A stretch of DNA of 28,405 nucleotides from Acidimicrobiaceae bacterium UBA7830 (lineage in GTDB: Bacteria; Actinomycetota; Acidimicrobiia; Acidimicrobiales; Ilumatobacteraceae): positions 11,146 to 39,550 of the forward strand of contig DLTS01000095.1 of the NCBI GenBank assembly GCA_002501485.1. The letters run 5' to 3'. Made by a program: the position numbers and the translations under genes. The notes under the pieces are model-generated. The model was not told the DNA's origin. It worked only from the letters and a program-made list of their open reading frames with translations, and ran no database searches. The first letter of the stretch is position 1; each line of letters opens with the position of its first letter. Of this stretch, positions 1 through 7,887 are shown piece by piece.

Positions 1-551
1 TCCTTTGGAGTATTCAGATTCGCCGTCACCGAAGCGTCAACGCAAAGCTCTGCCACCTTCAGTTTCGCTAAGGCTCCATTCATTGATCGCTCACCGGCGC
101 CGACTACCCGGTCAATGATCGGCAGCGCGGACTGTCTCCACCGAGCAAGCAGCGGTTGTCGACGCTCGGCCGAAGCAACTACCACGTCATACGGCTCATC
201 TGACAACCACTGCTCAAACAGCATCACGGTCGCTCTATCAAGACCACCCAAATCACATGCTGCGACAATCGCGTCTAAGCCGGGAAATGCACGGAGGACC
301 GTTGCGATTGCGAGCAAAGGTCCAGACGCAGGTGCTTCATCTGGCAAATGTTCAAGGCCCAGCGAGTGAGCAGCCTCGGCACTCCCACCGCAAGCGAGAA
401 CCGTTCGACCATCATCAACTCCTAGGGCTTCAGCGACCCGCCGGCCGAGCGCGACGCCCTCAAAGTCAATGAGCGCTTTATCAACACCCATTCGACGCGA
501 CGCGCCACCAACAAGAACTGCCGACACACAGTTCCCAGGGTCGGCTGTCAC
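1..551 (-). CDS. mobA: Molybdenum cofactor guanylyltransferase, 3' end cut by window edge
   Basis: MobA transfers GMP from GTP to molybdopterin to make the guanine dinucleotide form of the cofactor, in the cytoplasm. Read from a GTG at 551 on the minus strand, the frame stays open to base 1 (183 codons). Residues about 12-30 carry the nucleotide-binding signature VLVGGASRRMGVDKALI, an AACDLGGL segment matches the metal-binding Asp region, and the last visible residues (NLNTPKD-like) match the conserved NINTPED segment near the MobA C-terminus, so only a few residues are probably missing. The GTG overlaps the TGA of the upstream DUF3151 gene (GTGA), which fixes the start and implies translational coupling. 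No other cofactor gene is visible. Assignment is from motif recognition and is strong. Confidence 0.88.
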   Translation of the reverse strand, partial: MTADPGNCVSAVLVGGASRRMGVDKALIDFEGVALGRRVAEALGVDDGRTVLACGGSAEAAHSLGLEHLPDEAPASGPLLAIATVLRAFPGLDAIVAACDLGGLDRATVMLFEQWLSDEPYDVVVASAERRQPLLARWRQSALPIIDRVVGAGERSMNGALAKLKVAELCVDASVTANLNTPK

Positions 552-1012
552 GACGCAATGGCACCAAACTCTGCGGGCACACCCTTCGGATCAAGCTGCA
601 ATAAGAACAAGGCACACCGCTCAGCCTCGTCGACCTCGCCAATCTCTGCTGCGGCGTTTTGCAAAGCAAGTAAACACCGCAAGAAACCCTGATTCGACTC
701 TTCGGCCCAGCTGACGTATCCAGAACCGCGCCATCCATTTGCTCGAAGCGCATCGAGGCCACGGTGGTATCCGACTCGTGCCGCAGAATATTTCCACATC
801 TGCTCACCTACACACTCGGTCATAGCAGCCCATCCGTGCAGGTCACGTGGGTGACGAGCGACAAACGATGATATCTCAGCCACCCGCAACTCTGAAGGTG
901 CGGCAAGTGCCTGGGCAAGCTCATGACGCACTTCGGGTGCCGCCGAGGGAATCACGGTTGACGGTGGTTGGGTTGAAAGACCGATTGGTTGCATTGTGGG
1001 ATCGTCTGCCAT
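548..1012 (-). CDS. DUF3151 family protein
   Basis: A 154-residue soluble protein matching the actinobacterial DUF3151 family, whose function is unknown. The recognisable core is the helical segment GYHRGLDALRANGWRGSG followed by NQGFLRCLLALQ and an IGEVDEAERC helix, which resembles a TPR-like arrangement. The frame is open upstream to 1105. I chose the ATG at 1012 (MADDPTMQ) because TACCTT ends 6 nt before it, the leaderless pattern seen throughout the window. An ATG at 994 is the alternative. It is the first gene of a unit with mobA, overlapped by GTGA at its stop, and it diverges from the small membrane protein gene at 1051 across a 38-bp gap. No link between DUF3151 and molybdenum is known to me. 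Confidence 0.85.
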   Translation of the reverse strand: MADDPTMQPIGLSTQPPSTVIPSAAPEVRHELAQALAAPSELRVAEISSFVARHPRDLHGWAAMTECVGEQMWKYSAARVGYHRGLDALRANGWRGSGYVSWAEESNQGFLRCLLALQNAAAEIGEVDEAERCALFLLQLDPKGVPAEFGAIAS

Positions 1013-1018
1013 ACCACA

Positions 1019-1024
1019 AAGGTA
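1019..1024 (-). promoter_or_regulatory. Candidate -10 element, leaderless, for DUF3151-mobA
   Basis: TACCTT on the minus strand, 6 nt before the ATG at 1012. It fits the TANNNT actinobacterial -10 and predicts transcription starting at or next to the start codon. No convincing -35 is seen. Confidence 0.5.
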
Positions 1025-1038
1025 GAGCGCGAGTGCCG

Positions 1039-1044
1039 TAACGT
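1039..1044 (+). promoter_or_regulatory. Candidate -10 element, leaderless, for the small membrane protein
   Basis: TAACGT, 6 nt before the ATG at 1051. It lies back to back with the DUF3151 -10 (14 bp between them), so this 38-bp gap holds two non-overlapping divergent promoters. Confidence 0.5.
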
Positions 1045-1050
1045 GACTAC

Positions 1051-1347
1051 ATGGACGCGATTCCTTTTGCTCTTGCCACCAATGACGCAAAAACAATTGG
1101 AACAATCGTCATCGTGGCCTTCATCGCTCTTGGCGTATTGAGTGCGTGGCTCATGAAGACCATTATCCAAAAAGTCATCTTTGTTGTAATTCTTGGTGGG
1201 CTTGCAGTGTTCGTATACTCCCAACGAACCTCACTCGACCAATGCGTCGACGACATCACTGTTGCCATCGCTGCATCAGACCGACAAACAGCAACATGCT
1301 CATTTGTAGGCTTTGACGTTGAGCTCCCCGTGACAATCGACAACTAA
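1051..1347 (+). CDS. Small membrane protein with two predicted helices
   Basis: A 98-residue protein of unknown function. Two hydrophobic helices are visible at residues about 15-36 and 41-57, with a short basic turn (KTIIQK) between them. A polar C-terminal tail of about 40 residues follows, containing Cys65 and Cys83. If the tail is outside the cytoplasm these could form a disulfide. The ATG at 1051 has a TANNNT element 6 nt upstream and no Shine-Dalgarno sequence, so it is probably leaderless. The stop codon TAA is immediately followed by the GTG of the MFS transporter, so the two are very likely co-transcribed. It may be an accessory subunit or a free-standing small membrane protein; I cannot name a family. 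Confidence 0.72.
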   Translation: MDAIPFALATNDAKTIGTIVIVAFIALGVLSAWLMKTIIQKVIFVVILGGLAVFVYSQRTSLDQCVDDITVAIAASDRQTATCSFVGFDVELPVTIDN

Positions 1348-2532
1348 GTGCAAGAACCAGACAACCCCCCGGCCCTCCACAGCGATAGACGCAACAACCG
1401 TCGCCAACTCGCCACCCTCACTACATCCAAATCAATATCAAATTTGGCACTCCGGTGGGTCACCGCTTTTTTGCCAACCCTCGAGCGGGCCTTTTCAACA
1501 ACAACCGGAACCCTCACCAGCATTCTCGGTCTCGCTGAACTCGGCGGACTTTCGACGACTCTCGTCGGGAGAACGCTTGATCGAGGCCGCCATCGCCTCA
1601 TCTTTGTTACATCGTTGTTGCTGGTCACCGCATCGTCAGTAATTGCTCTCGGTGGGTCTATCGCAACATTCGGCATCGCGATGGTGTTGCTCCTTGTCGG
1701 GGTGAGCAATCTCACCGTTGCCGGCATCGCCTACATCGGCGAACGCGTCTCGTACTCATCACGCGGGCGTGCGATCGGAACGTTCGAGACATCTTGGGCT
1801 CTCTCGCTTCTTCTTGGAGCGCCACTTCTCGCCTTCCTCATCGATCGATACGGATGGCGGGCCGCCTACATTGCTCTTGCCCTTCTCAACGGACTTGCAG
1901 CGATTGCGATCTTTCGGTCAATGCCCGCTCCGCAAGCTGCCGGAGCAGCGACGAAAACTTCACTATTTGGTGGCCTACCGCGGAGCGCTTGGCCACCCCT
2001 CATCGCATCTGCTGCTGTAGCCGGTGCCGGAATGAGCATTTTCGTGGTGATGGGTGCTTGGCTGTCGGATGACTACGGACTCAGCGTGGCCGGACTTGGC
2101 GCCATCGCAACTGGAATTGGCGCCGCTGAACTCGCATCGTCATCAGCTGTTGCCGTCGTCGCTGATCGAATTGGAATCAGGCGATCGGTCGGAATCGGCG
2201 GCCTTCTACTAGGACTCGGACTTGTCATCATCGCAATCTCTAACTATTCGGTGATCATCGCTCTCATTGGCCTCATCGTGCTCGTCATCGGTTTTGAATA
2301 CGGGTTTGTCTCATCACTTTCACTTATGAGTGAAGCCGCTCCTCAGGCTCGAGGGACCGCAATTGCGGTAGGGAATGCAATCGCAACGATCACCAGAGCA
2401 AGCCTTATCGTCATATCAGGGCAGTGTTACGAGCGTTTTGGGATTCTCGGCTCGGCAACGGTAAGTGCCGCTGCCCTTTGCGCAGCCGCAGCCGCACTTA
2501 TTTCCGACCGGCGTCGACCGGTTGGTCAATAA
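1348..2532 (+). CDS. MFS transporter
   Basis: A 394-residue integral membrane protein of the major facilitator superfamily with about 12 hydrophobic segments. The loop between helices 2 and 3 has the family-A-like motif GRTLDRGRHR, and the midpoint loop before the second half (TSLFGGLPRSAWPP) is cytoplasmic and polar. The second-half motif ADRIGIRRSV repeats the A-motif, consistent with the two-fold MFS repeat. The substrate cannot be inferred; the protein most resembles drug or metabolite exporters. The GTG start abuts the TAA of the upstream small membrane protein without a Shine-Dalgarno sequence, so initiation probably depends on termination or reinitiation. The last 35 bp overlap the end of the convergent alpha/beta hydrolase gene. 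Confidence 0.85.
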   Translation: MQEPDNPPALHSDRRNNRRQLATLTTSKSISNLALRWVTAFLPTLERAFSTTTGTLTSILGLAELGGLSTTLVGRTLDRGRHRLIFVTSLLLVTASSVIALGGSIATFGIAMVLLLVGVSNLTVAGIAYIGERVSYSSRGRAIGTFETSWALSLLLGAPLLAFLIDRYGWRAAYIALALLNGLAAIAIFRSMPAPQAAGAATKTSLFGGLPRSAWPPLIASAAVAGAGMSIFVVMGAWLSDDYGLSVAGLGAIATGIGAAELASSSAVAVVADRIGIRRSVGIGGLLLGLGLVIIAISNYSVIIALIGLIVLVIGFEYGFVSSLSLMSEAAPQARGTAIAVGNAIATITRASLIVISGQCYERFGILGSATVSAAALCAAAAALISDRRRPVGQ

Positions 2533-3274
2533 ACGCCTGAATTGCCTCCGCCACCGCCTGAGGGTGGGAGTTCGGCCCGCCATGCCCGGCACCTTCAATT
2601 TCAAGTGACCGGCAATCTGGCAACTTTTCTTCAAGAAATTGGACAGCGCGACGGTGATGGTCAGCGGCGCGCGAGCCCGACATTGCAAGCACCGGCGAAA
2701 CGACGTCGTCTGCCTGCCAAGGCGGACCACTTCGCAAGTCATGTAATTCGCCGACCAGCACACGACCCTCTGAACGACGAGCAGTTCTCGTCCGCTCGGG
2801 AAGGTGCTCCCACACCTTGTTTCCGACAAGGCGCCTCATAAACGCCTCGGCGGAATCTTCAGGATTGTGCTCGGGGAAACCCTTCGATGAGTTTCCTGCC
2901 CACCACGGCTGCCACGACATCGGCATTTCATACGTTGCGATATGCGTTACTCGACGCCCAAGACGACTCGATGCAGCAAGAACAACGTTCCCTCCGAAGC
3001 TGTGGCTCACGAGCACAAGCGGGCCGCTTGGAAATTCCTGCTCGACTAAATCGACGAGGTCGTCAACATTTGCCGCAACGGTAAACGGGCCCTCATGCTC
3101 ACCCGACTTTCCATAGCCTCGGCGATCGAAACGTAAAATGTCATAGCGGCCATCAAAACGACGGGCAAGCCGGCTGAGCCCGGTAGACCGATCGAGTGAA
3201 CCGTGCACCATCACCATCTGAGGGCCGCCCGCAACCCCTGTGCGGGTGAACCACACACCTTGAGCGCTCATCAT
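2498..3274 (-). CDS. Alpha/beta hydrolase fold protein
   Basis: A 258-residue alpha/beta hydrolase, substrate unknown. The oxyanion-hole HG is at residues 24-25 (MVHGSLDRS), the nucleophile elbow is SHSFGG with Ser92, the acid is probably Asp205 (SRAADHH), and the catalytic base is His231 (GAGHGG). The frame is open upstream to 3403, but there it overlaps pyruvate kinase. The true start is the ATG at 3274, whose last two bases form the TGA of pyk (ATGA overlap), or the adjacent ATG at 3271. Coupling to pyk implies one mRNA but not a shared pathway. Its 3' end overlaps the MFS gene by 35 bp on the opposite strand, with no room for a conventional terminator. Confidence 0.83.
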   Translation of the reverse strand: MMSAQGVWFTRTGVAGGPQMVMVHGSLDRSTGLSRLARRFDGRYDILRFDRRGYGKSGEHEGPFTVAANVDDLVDLVEQEFPSGPLVLVSHSFGGNVVLAASSRLGRRVTHIATYEMPMSWQPWWAGNSSKGFPEHNPEDSAEAFMRRLVGNKVWEHLPERTRTARRSEGRVLVGELHDLRSGPPWQADDVVSPVLAMSGSRAADHHRRAVQFLEEKLPDCRSLEIEGAGHGGPNSHPQAVAEAIQAFIDQPVDAGRK

Positions 3275-4707
3275 GCGACTTGAACCACCCGCAACACATC
3301 GGCAGCCGCAGATGAATTGCTTCCCGGAGCACCTGCGAGCACAAGTACTGTGTCTCCGTGACGAACTCGACCCTGTTGCACCGCTTTTTCTACGGCGTAC
3401 CACACCATTTCATCGGTCGACTCATATACATCGACTGGCATCGGGTCAACGCCCCATGAGAGTCGCAGGGCACGCACGACCGTCTCATCGGGCGACAATC
3501 CGATGAGATTCGCTTCGGGTCTGAACCTCGCCATTGCGCGGGCAGTTCGTCCAGACTGTGTGCAGCACAGAATTGCTGATGCGCCAATATCTCGCGCAGC
3601 TTGACTCGCCGCATTTCCGAGTGCAGCGGTAACCCTATCTTCGATAGAAGTCCAGTTTCCGCGCTGATGTCGACCGAGTCGCGCTGCCCAGCCGCGGTAA
3701 CTAGCGTGCCGTTCCGCTCGAGCTGCAATTTTCGACATCGTCTCAACGACGATCACTGGATGACGGCCGACCGCAGTCTCTCCTGACAACATGACTGCAT
3801 CGGTTCCATCAAAGACGGCATTTGCGACATCGCTTGCCTCCGCCCGGGTTGGCACTGCGGCAGAAACCATCGACTCGAGCATCTGGGTTGCCGTGATCAC
3901 CGGAACGCCCCGCTCGACACACTCACGAATGATCATCTTCTGCAGATGCGGTACCTCTTCAAGCGGACAGTCGATACCAAGATCACCACGTGCCACCATC
4001 ACTCCATCAGAGACCGACACAATGTCGGTAAGCGCGGTGAGCGCAGCACTCGTTTCAATTTTTGCAATTAGTCGGGCCCGATCACCCACCACCTCGCGGA
4101 CCTCATCGATGTCACGCGCAGTGCGAACAAACGACACGGCGATGAACTCAACCCCTGCTGCCGCCATCTGCTCGGCAAAGAGCAAATCATCGGGTGTTGG
4201 TGTCGACGCTGACAAACGCTCTGAAGGCACATGAACCCCCGGCGCTCCTTGCACGCGACCGCCGGTTACCACCTGCGCGATCACCGCCTGTCCGCCAGCC
4301 GAGCTGACCCGCAACATGATGTTGCCGTCGCCAAGAACCACCTGATCATCTTCAGCGAGCCCAGTGAACAGCCCCGCAACGTCCACACAGATCTCATCGC
4401 CCGAACTCGGGCGATTGGCCTCGCGAAGCGTGACTTCGGCACCTGGCATCATCTCGACACCGCCCTCAGGAAATGGACACACCCGAATTTTTGGTCCAGG
4501 GAGATCAGCAAGAACCGCAATCTCATGACCGGTCACCTTTGAGGCCTCACGTACCCGTTGAAGACGATCAAGATTCCCCTCTATGTCCCCATGAGACAAA
4601 TTAATGCGAAAGACGTCAACGCCGGCATACAAAAGATCGGAGATCGCTGATACAGAATCACTTGCAGGCCCGATCGTGGCCACAATTTTCGTTCGCCGAC
4701 TCACCAT
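3271..4707 (-). CDS. pyk: Pyruvate kinase
   Basis: Catalyses phosphoenolpyruvate plus ADP to pyruvate plus ATP, the last step of glycolysis. The 478-residue length matches bacterial pyruvate kinases. Visible motifs are the N-terminal RTKIVATIGPAS, the substrate-site FRINLSHG, ADLPGPKIR leading into the beta-barrel B domain, the catalytic Lys216 in LIAKIE, MVARGDLGI, and the signature ITATQMLESM at 271-280, followed by MLSGETAVGRHP. The C-terminal effector domain is complete and ends ADVLRVVQVA. The ATG at 4707 has AGGGAG 3 nt upstream, one of the few clear Shine-Dalgarno sites here. No TANNNT sits close to the start, so transcription may come from upstream in the 123-bp gap or by read-through from the acyl-CoA dehydrogenase operon. 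The stop overlaps the hydrolase start (ATGA). Confidence 0.97.
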   Translation of the reverse strand: MVSRRTKIVATIGPASDSVSAISDLLYAGVDVFRINLSHGDIEGNLDRLQRVREASKVTGHEIAVLADLPGPKIRVCPFPEGGVEMMPGAEVTLREANRPSSGDEICVDVAGLFTGLAEDDQVVLGDGNIMLRVSSAGGQAVIAQVVTGGRVQGAPGVHVPSERLSASTPTPDDLLFAEQMAAAGVEFIAVSFVRTARDIDEVREVVGDRARLIAKIETSAALTALTDIVSVSDGVMVARGDLGIDCPLEEVPHLQKMIIRECVERGVPVITATQMLESMVSAAVPTRAEASDVANAVFDGTDAVMLSGETAVGRHPVIVVETMSKIAARAERHASYRGWAARLGRHQRGNWTSIEDRVTAALGNAASQAARDIGASAILCCTQSGRTARAMARFRPEANLIGLSPDETVVRALRLSWGVDPMPVDVYESTDEMVWYAVEKAVQQGRVRHGDTVLVLAGAPGSNSSAAADVLRVVQVA

Positions 4708-4710
4708 TCG

Positions 4711-4716
4711 CTCCCT
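4711..4716 (-). promoter_or_regulatory. Shine-Dalgarno site of pyk
   Basis: AGGGAG on the minus strand, 3 nt before the ATG at 4707. The start of pyk is therefore supported by a leader-dependent signal, unlike most first genes in this window. The 123-bp gap 4708-4830 shows no other gene. Confidence 0.6.
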
Positions 4717-4830
4717 AGTGTGTCAGAACGCTCAAATGCATGCGAGGCAACGAATCTTCAGCAATCGCGTCAATGAGCGGACGCCTACCCTCAAGGGCCC
4801 AACACACCGCCAGATGACCTGCCACGACAG

Positions 4831-6090
4831 TCAACTTCGAGGCACATCTCGCCAGGCAACACCTTGGTACGGGTCAGGCTCTCGGGGTAGTCCGAGTACT
4901 CGTTCACCAACAATATTGCGTTGAATTTCGCTTGTACCGCCCTCGATCGAGTTTGCGCGAGTGCGAAGAAATTGGACGATCCACTCGTTGGCCTCAACGT
5001 CAGCAGCATCCCACGCAATGGCATCGGCGCCTAACAGCCCCATTGCGATCTCTTGCAGACGCTGGTTCGTCATCGCTTTCGAAATCTTGGTGATCGAACC
5101 CTCTGGTCCAACGGGCTGGCCCGACCGAGCCCGATCACGAGCCCTCTGCGCTGTCCACCCCAATATGCGGTCCGCGGTAAACGCTGCCATCAACACCTGA
5201 CGAACCCTGTCATCGCCCGTCAAACCACGCTGCTGAGCTATCCGCAGCACTTCAGGAAACGCTTTCCCGCCGAGAATCTCGTCGCTCGACTTTCGTTTCT
5301 TCCGAACCCCTGACAGCGCATGCCGCTCCGCACCGAGAGTCGTCATCGCCGCCTTCCATCCATCGCCAACCGGCGAAATTCGATCGCAATCTGACACACG
5401 AACATCGGTGAGAAAGACCTCGTTGAACTCAACTTGGCCAGCGATATTTACCAACTGCCGTACCTCAACTCCACGCGCACGCATGTCGAGACCGAAGTAG
5501 GTGATACCAGCATGCTTTGGAGCCGCCGGATCGGTGCGAGCAATGAGCATTGCCCGCTCCGCCTCGTGTCCGAAGGTGGTCCACACCTTCTGGCCATTGA
5601 CCACCCACTCGTCTCCGTCTCTCACCGCAGTCGTCGCAAGCGAGGCCATGTCTGACCCGGCCCCAGGCTCAGAAAACAACTGGCACCAGCGTTCTGTTCC
5701 TGTGAGCAACGGCGGAAGCAGCCGACGTTTTGTCTCATTGTTTGACCACTGTTGAATCGTTGGGGCAGCGAGCGGGAGCCCCGAACCGCGAGGCACATGT
5801 GGAACTTCCCACAGTGCGAGCAATGAGAGCGCTGAGCGGGCATCGTCACGGGAGAGACCCCTGCCACCATGCTCGACGTCATAATGGGGAGCCACCCAAC
5901 CGGCTGATCCGAGTTGAGCGACAATGTCAGGATTGTGAAGCCCCGACTTCAGTAATTGAAGTGCTGCCTCATCGGATGACTGGACCGCTTCCCACCAACC
6001 CGACGGCAACATCGAGAACAGCAACTCCTCAAGTTCATCACGGCCCGGGAACCCCTGCACCCCTGCTGTTGGATCGGCTGTGAGACTCAT
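4831..6090 (-). CDS. Acyl-CoA dehydrogenase
   Basis: A 419-residue FAD flavoprotein of the acyl-CoA dehydrogenase family, oxidising an acyl-CoA at C2-C3 and passing electrons to ETF. The FAD-binding strand segment QLFSEPGAGSDMASLATTA, WVVNGQKVWTT, and the C-terminal IEGGTSEIQRNIVGERVLGLPREP are all present. In that last motif Glu383 sits where medium-chain dehydrogenases keep the catalytic base. It lacks the canonical N-terminal start of short-chain enzymes and has about 25 extra residues before the first helix, a pattern common in actinobacterial FadE proteins. The ATG at 6090 overlaps the TGA of the crotonase gene (ATGA). With the crotonase and MBL hydrolase it forms a tightly coupled three-gene operon, suggesting one acyl-CoA pathway. 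Chain length and substrate are unknown. Confidence 0.92.
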   Translation of the reverse strand: MSLTADPTAGVQGFPGRDELEELLFSMLPSGWWEAVQSSDEAALQLLKSGLHNPDIVAQLGSAGWVAPHYDVEHGGRGLSRDDARSALSLLALWEVPHVPRGSGLPLAAPTIQQWSNNETKRRLLPPLLTGTERWCQLFSEPGAGSDMASLATTAVRDGDEWVVNGQKVWTTFGHEAERAMLIARTDPAAPKHAGITYFGLDMRARGVEVRQLVNIAGQVEFNEVFLTDVRVSDCDRISPVGDGWKAAMTTLGAERHALSGVRKKRKSSDEILGGKAFPEVLRIAQQRGLTGDDRVRQVLMAAFTADRILGWTAQRARDRARSGQPVGPEGSITKISKAMTNQRLQEIAMGLLGADAIAWDAADVEANEWIVQFLRTRANSIEGGTSEIQRNIVGERVLGLPREPDPYQGVAWRDVPRS

Positions 6091-6824
6091 CGGCCACCAC
6101 TGCGCATTCGCTCTGCCATATCGTCGGGTCGCCCATGAGGCATCTCGCGCTCGTTGAGTAGCGCTGCGTTGCGAGAGCCCTCCAAGCGATCGGAGATGAG
6201 ACGCTTGACAATGCGGTTCGTTCCCGCCGAGTTTGCAACAATCTCGGCCGCGAGCGCAGTCACCGCATCGGAGAGCTCACCCTCGGGCACACATCGATCA
6301 ACAAGCCTGATCTCTGCGGCCTCTCGGCCGCTAATTCGTCGGCTCGTGAACATCAACTCTTTTGCAGTTGACACACCGACTCGTTCCGGCAGGCGAATAG
6401 ACATCCCCCAAATTGGCACGAGCCCCCACTGTCCGTGAGTGTCGCCGAGTCGGGCGGTCTCGTCAGCAACGAGAAGATCGCAGGCGAGCGCAAGTTCGAG
6501 GCCACCCGTGTAACAGTGTCCATGCAACTGCGCGATCGTTGGTTGCGGCAAACGTTCGAGAGCGTCAATGGTCTCTGGCTCAAAATGCTTGCTCGGAGCC
6601 CTCTCGTGGTTCGCTATCGATTCAAGGTCATGACCGGCGCAAAAGGCTCGACCCGAACCTGTCAACACCACGCACTTGACCAAACTGTCTTCGGCAATTT
6701 CGTCCAGATGTTGGCGCAACTCGACAAATACTGATGGGTTGAGCGCGTTGAGTTTGTCGGGCCGATTGAGCGTCAATGTTGCAACACCATCGGCATCGTT
6801 TCGAAGGACAAGGGCCGATGTCAT
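6087..6824 (-). CDS. Enoyl-CoA hydratase/isomerase family protein (crotonase)
   Basis: A 245-residue crotonase-fold protein. The two oxyanion-hole segments are visible: GRAFCAGHDL at about residues 59-67 and HGHCYTGGLELAL at 101-113. Of the two glutamates used by classical enoyl-CoA hydratase, the first is kept (Glu110 in GGLEL). The second, which in rat hydratase lies in the QPE loop before the GTIP turn, aligns with His130 (GDTHGQWGLVP). The protein may therefore be an isomerase, hydrolase, lyase or a one-glutamate hydratase rather than a standard hydratase. The start ATG at 6824 overlaps the TGA of the MBL gene, and its stop overlaps the acyl-CoA dehydrogenase start. Family assignment is strong; the exact reaction is open. 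Confidence 0.9.
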   Translation of the reverse strand: MTSALVLRNDADGVATLTLNRPDKLNALNPSVFVELRQHLDEIAEDSLVKCVVLTGSGRAFCAGHDLESIANHERAPSKHFEPETIDALERLPQPTIAQLHGHCYTGGLELALACDLLVADETARLGDTHGQWGLVPIWGMSIRLPERVGVSTAKELMFTSRRISGREAAEIRLVDRCVPEGELSDAVTALAAEIVANSAGTNRIVKRLISDRLEGSRNAALLNEREMPHGRPDDMAERMRSGGR

Positions 6825-7702
6825 AGGGACCTCTCAGATTCAAGGTGCGGGGAGTAGGTGATGTTGGCATCGGCTGATCGAAACACATGCCCTGCAGTCG
6901 GGGGCGGGAAATGTGTTCCTAAAACGAGCGTCGCTCCATCAGCGACGCGATCGATGATCATTCGGCGGGTTGAAATTGCCTGCTCAACGTTGAAGTCGAA
7001 CCGATCTGCGGAGATCTCCGGGCGAAGGAACTGAATTGGAGTGTGCACCATGTCGCCGGTGATCAGTGCCCGCTCGCCATTCGAGACGACTTCAACTGAC
7101 ACGTGTCCAGGCGAATGACCTTCCGTCGAGAGCAATGCAATGTGTTCAGTGATGCGGTGATCGGATGCAACTGGCATCAGACACCCGGCGCTCACCAACG
7201 GTTCGACAGAAACGTCAGCGATGCCAACATGGTCATGATCGGAGAACGTCTCAAACTCAACCTCACTCACGACGTACTTCGCTCGGGGAAATGTCGGCAC
7301 GAGTTCACCGGTGTGATGATCACGCCTTGTATTCCACCCAACATGATCAAAATGCAGATGGGTGCAGACCACGACATCAACAGCCGACAGCCCACCCTCA
7401 ATCGACTCTTCTAGCCGTTCGAGAAAATGGGAGTCTTGCGGCAACGGTCGGTCGCCATGGGCGCCCACGCACGTATCGACCACCACTGTCGATGAGCCGT
7501 CAATGATGACAAACGAGTGAATCGATAACAACATCCGACCGTCGTCAGCAACAAAGGGGTTGATCCATGGGCGGTGTTCGTCAACAACTTCCGGGGTGAT
7601 TCCGCTGCATATCGAGCCATGGGGCACAGCCGTCACTCTCGCCTCTACCCGACGAATCGTGACATCGCCGACTTGCCACTGAAGATCGTCTTGCCCGCCC
7701 AC
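6821..7702 (-). CDS. MBL-fold metallo-hydrolase
   Basis: A 293-residue metallo-beta-lactamase-fold hydrolase. The metal motif HLHFDH gives His115, His117, Asp119 and His120, followed by GHSPGHVS, the bridging Asp in TGDMVH and a late His in GTHFPP, so both metal sites look complete. The layout resembles lactonase-like or general MBL hydrolases; the substrate is unknown. The frame is open to an ATG at 7729, but that ATG has neither a Shine-Dalgarno site nor a nearby -10. The GTG at 7702 has TAGGGT 7 nt upstream and leaves the usual short lead-in to QWQVGDVTIRR, so I prefer it. It is the first gene of the operon with the crotonase and acyl-CoA dehydrogenase (ATGA overlaps), so it may hydrolyse a product or thioester of that pathway. 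Confidence 0.88.
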   Translation of the reverse strand: MGGQDDLQWQVGDVTIRRVEARVTAVPHGSICSGITPEVVDEHRPWINPFVADDGRMLLSIHSFVIIDGSSTVVVDTCVGAHGDRPLPQDSHFLERLEESIEGGLSAVDVVVCTHLHFDHVGWNTRRDHHTGELVPTFPRAKYVVSEVEFETFSDHDHVGIADVSVEPLVSAGCLMPVASDHRITEHIALLSTEGHSPGHVSVEVVSNGERALITGDMVHTPIQFLRPEISADRFDFNVEQAISTRRMIIDRVADGATLVLGTHFPPPTAGHVFRSADANITYSPHLESERSL

Positions 7703-7709
7703 GCACAAA

Positions 7710-7715
7710 ACCCTA
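7710..7715 (-). promoter_or_regulatory. Candidate -10 element, leaderless, for the MBL-crotonase-dehydrogenase operon
   Basis: TAGGGT on the minus strand, 7 nt before the GTG at 7702. It was used to choose that start over the ATG at 7729, so it is not independent evidence. Confidence 0.42.
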
Positions 7716-7809
7716 CGGCGGAGCCCCATGGCACTACGAGCCGCTCCCCGCTCAGCCGCAGATGTATGCGCTCGAACAGCTCGCTAAAAGCCAATTCATC
7801 AACCGCACA

Positions 7810-7815
7810 TAGACT
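7810..7815 (+). promoter_or_regulatory. Possible -10 element for the M18 aminopeptidase
   Basis: TAGACT, the last TANNNT before the aminopeptidase gene: no TA dinucleotide occurs in 7816-7887. If used, it gives a leader of roughly 65 nt before the ATG at 7888. That leader contains the 10-bp palindrome GGTGCGCACC at 7830-7839. Confidence 0.3.
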
Positions 7816-7829
7816 TCGCTCACCAATCA

Positions 7830-7839
7830 GGTGCGCACC
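7830..7839. repeat. 10-bp palindrome in the M18 aminopeptidase leader
   Basis: GGTGCGCACC is its own reverse complement and lies between the possible -10 (7810-7815) and the coding region. It could be an operator half-site pair or chance; there is no second copy nearby. Confidence 0.35.
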
Positions 7840-7887
7840 AGCACCTCTCGGCCATTCACGTTTTTCGCACGAGGATTTCCAACCCTG

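Noticed and set aside
4766..4771. TTGACG on the minus strand upstream of pyk, as a -35
   Set aside because: The expected -10 position reads a TTGCCT-like sequence without TANNNT, so no promoter is called.
7703..7729. ATG at 7729 as the start of the first MBL-fold gene
   Set aside because: It adds nine Arg-rich residues, has no Shine-Dalgarno site or -10 at suitable distance, and the GTG at 7702 has both a better context and the usual family start.
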